From NCBI GenBank assembly GCA_012729785.1, contig JAAYCL010000020.1:12183-76182 (forward strand): a stretch of DNA of 64,000 bases, given 5' to 3'. The stretch is from Chlamydiota bacterium (GTDB lineage: Bacteria; Auribacterota; Tritonobacteria; UBA1439). Positions 63,855-64,000 of the stretch are shown here, in pieces (position 1 is the first letter of the stretch; every line of letters starts with the position of its first letter). The notes under the pieces were generated by a model, which did no database searches, was not told where the DNA came from, and saw only the letters and a list, made by a program, of their open reading frames with translations. The position numbers and the translations under genes are program-made.

Positions 63855-64000
63855 GTTCGCGGGACGCTGCGCGTCCCGCGAACGGCGCTGCGGATTGCCA
63901 TCCGCCTGTTCTCGGGCGCTTCGCGCCCTCGAACAAGCGGCTGCAGCGGACGGCCGCTGCGGCGGGCAAGCCCGCCTCCGCGTCCGCCGCTGATCCGCAG
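63855..64000. repeat. Multi-hairpin repeat, copy B (runs to window edge)
   Basis: Direct repeat of copy A with the same four stem-loops. Differences are scattered (about eight). It begins nine bases after the stop codon of the exported protein and may continue beyond 64000. Confidence 0.85.

Noticed and set aside
62869-64000. Classical integron attC sites
   Set aside because: No GTTRRRY/RYYYAAC core pairs at the repeat ends and no integron integrase in the window; kept only as cassette-like.

Overview
The window is GC-rich bacterial DNA (roughly 70% G+C by eye), densely packed on both strands. It encodes lipoproteins, signal peptides, a probable outer-membrane barrel, ResB/CcsA cytochrome c maturation and a BatA-E cluster, so the host is a Gram-negative, probably respiring bacterium. 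The gene content fits a deep-branching or candidate-phylum lineage of PVC/Omnitrophota type better than a familiar proteobacterium. That placement is inference; no rRNA gene is present. The only structural RNA gene seen is one tRNA-Ala(GGC).

Layout. 1-3332: three genes of a nucleoside/BMP-type ABC importer, the first cut by the window edge. 3364-9067 (minus): an alanine/Na+ symporter with its own promoter, then ccsA, resB, a di-haem peroxidase-like cytochrome and a short hemA read as one unit from 9067 downward. 9199-18242: miaB, a LapA-like gene, mutS-mutL, a small Cys-rich secreted protein on the other strand, miaA-hflX. 18187-22460 (minus): two giant membrane proteins (YfhO and DUF2079 types). 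22582-27126: a WalJ-like hydrolase, then a three-gene module (zinc ribbon/OB-fold, TctA-like permease, YdjM-like hydrolase) ending in a strong terminator.

27303-42662 is the most coherent accessory block. An ECF sigma factor and zinc-finger anti-sigma are followed by an HtrA that has lost its catalytic His and Asp, an intact HtrA, three BatD-like proteins, MoxR, DUF58, a parvulin lipoprotein, BatA, BatB, a BatC-like TPR protein, a lower-GC beta-domain protein carrying what looks like the BatC tail, and BatE. All are on the plus strand. I read it as an envelope-stress or envelope-proteostasis island. 42668-45871 (minus): recJ, an MFS transporter and a small membrane protein. 45934-53355: a lipoprotein alpha/beta-hydrolase with two coupled genes, murI, DUF362, YjbQ, macro domain, PilZ-like and a secreted acetolactate decarboxylase. 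53345-54579 (minus): a degenerate YchF and the tRNA. 54731-61693: leuC-leuD-leuB-asd, a repeat patch, truA, HdeD-like and a barrel protein. 61875-64000: a PHP phosphoesterase, then an AT-richer patch in which a foreign-looking secreted protein lies between two near-identical ~147-bp multi-hairpin repeats.

A regulatory theme runs through the window. Many upstream regions carry a TGC-TATACT-like extended -10, usually 17 bp after a TTG-type -35. For several genes (the symporter, miaB, mutS, walJ-like, batD, the lipoprotein hydrolase) the -10 lies only 6-12 nt before the start codon and no Shine-Dalgarno sequence is visible, which predicts leaderless mRNAs.
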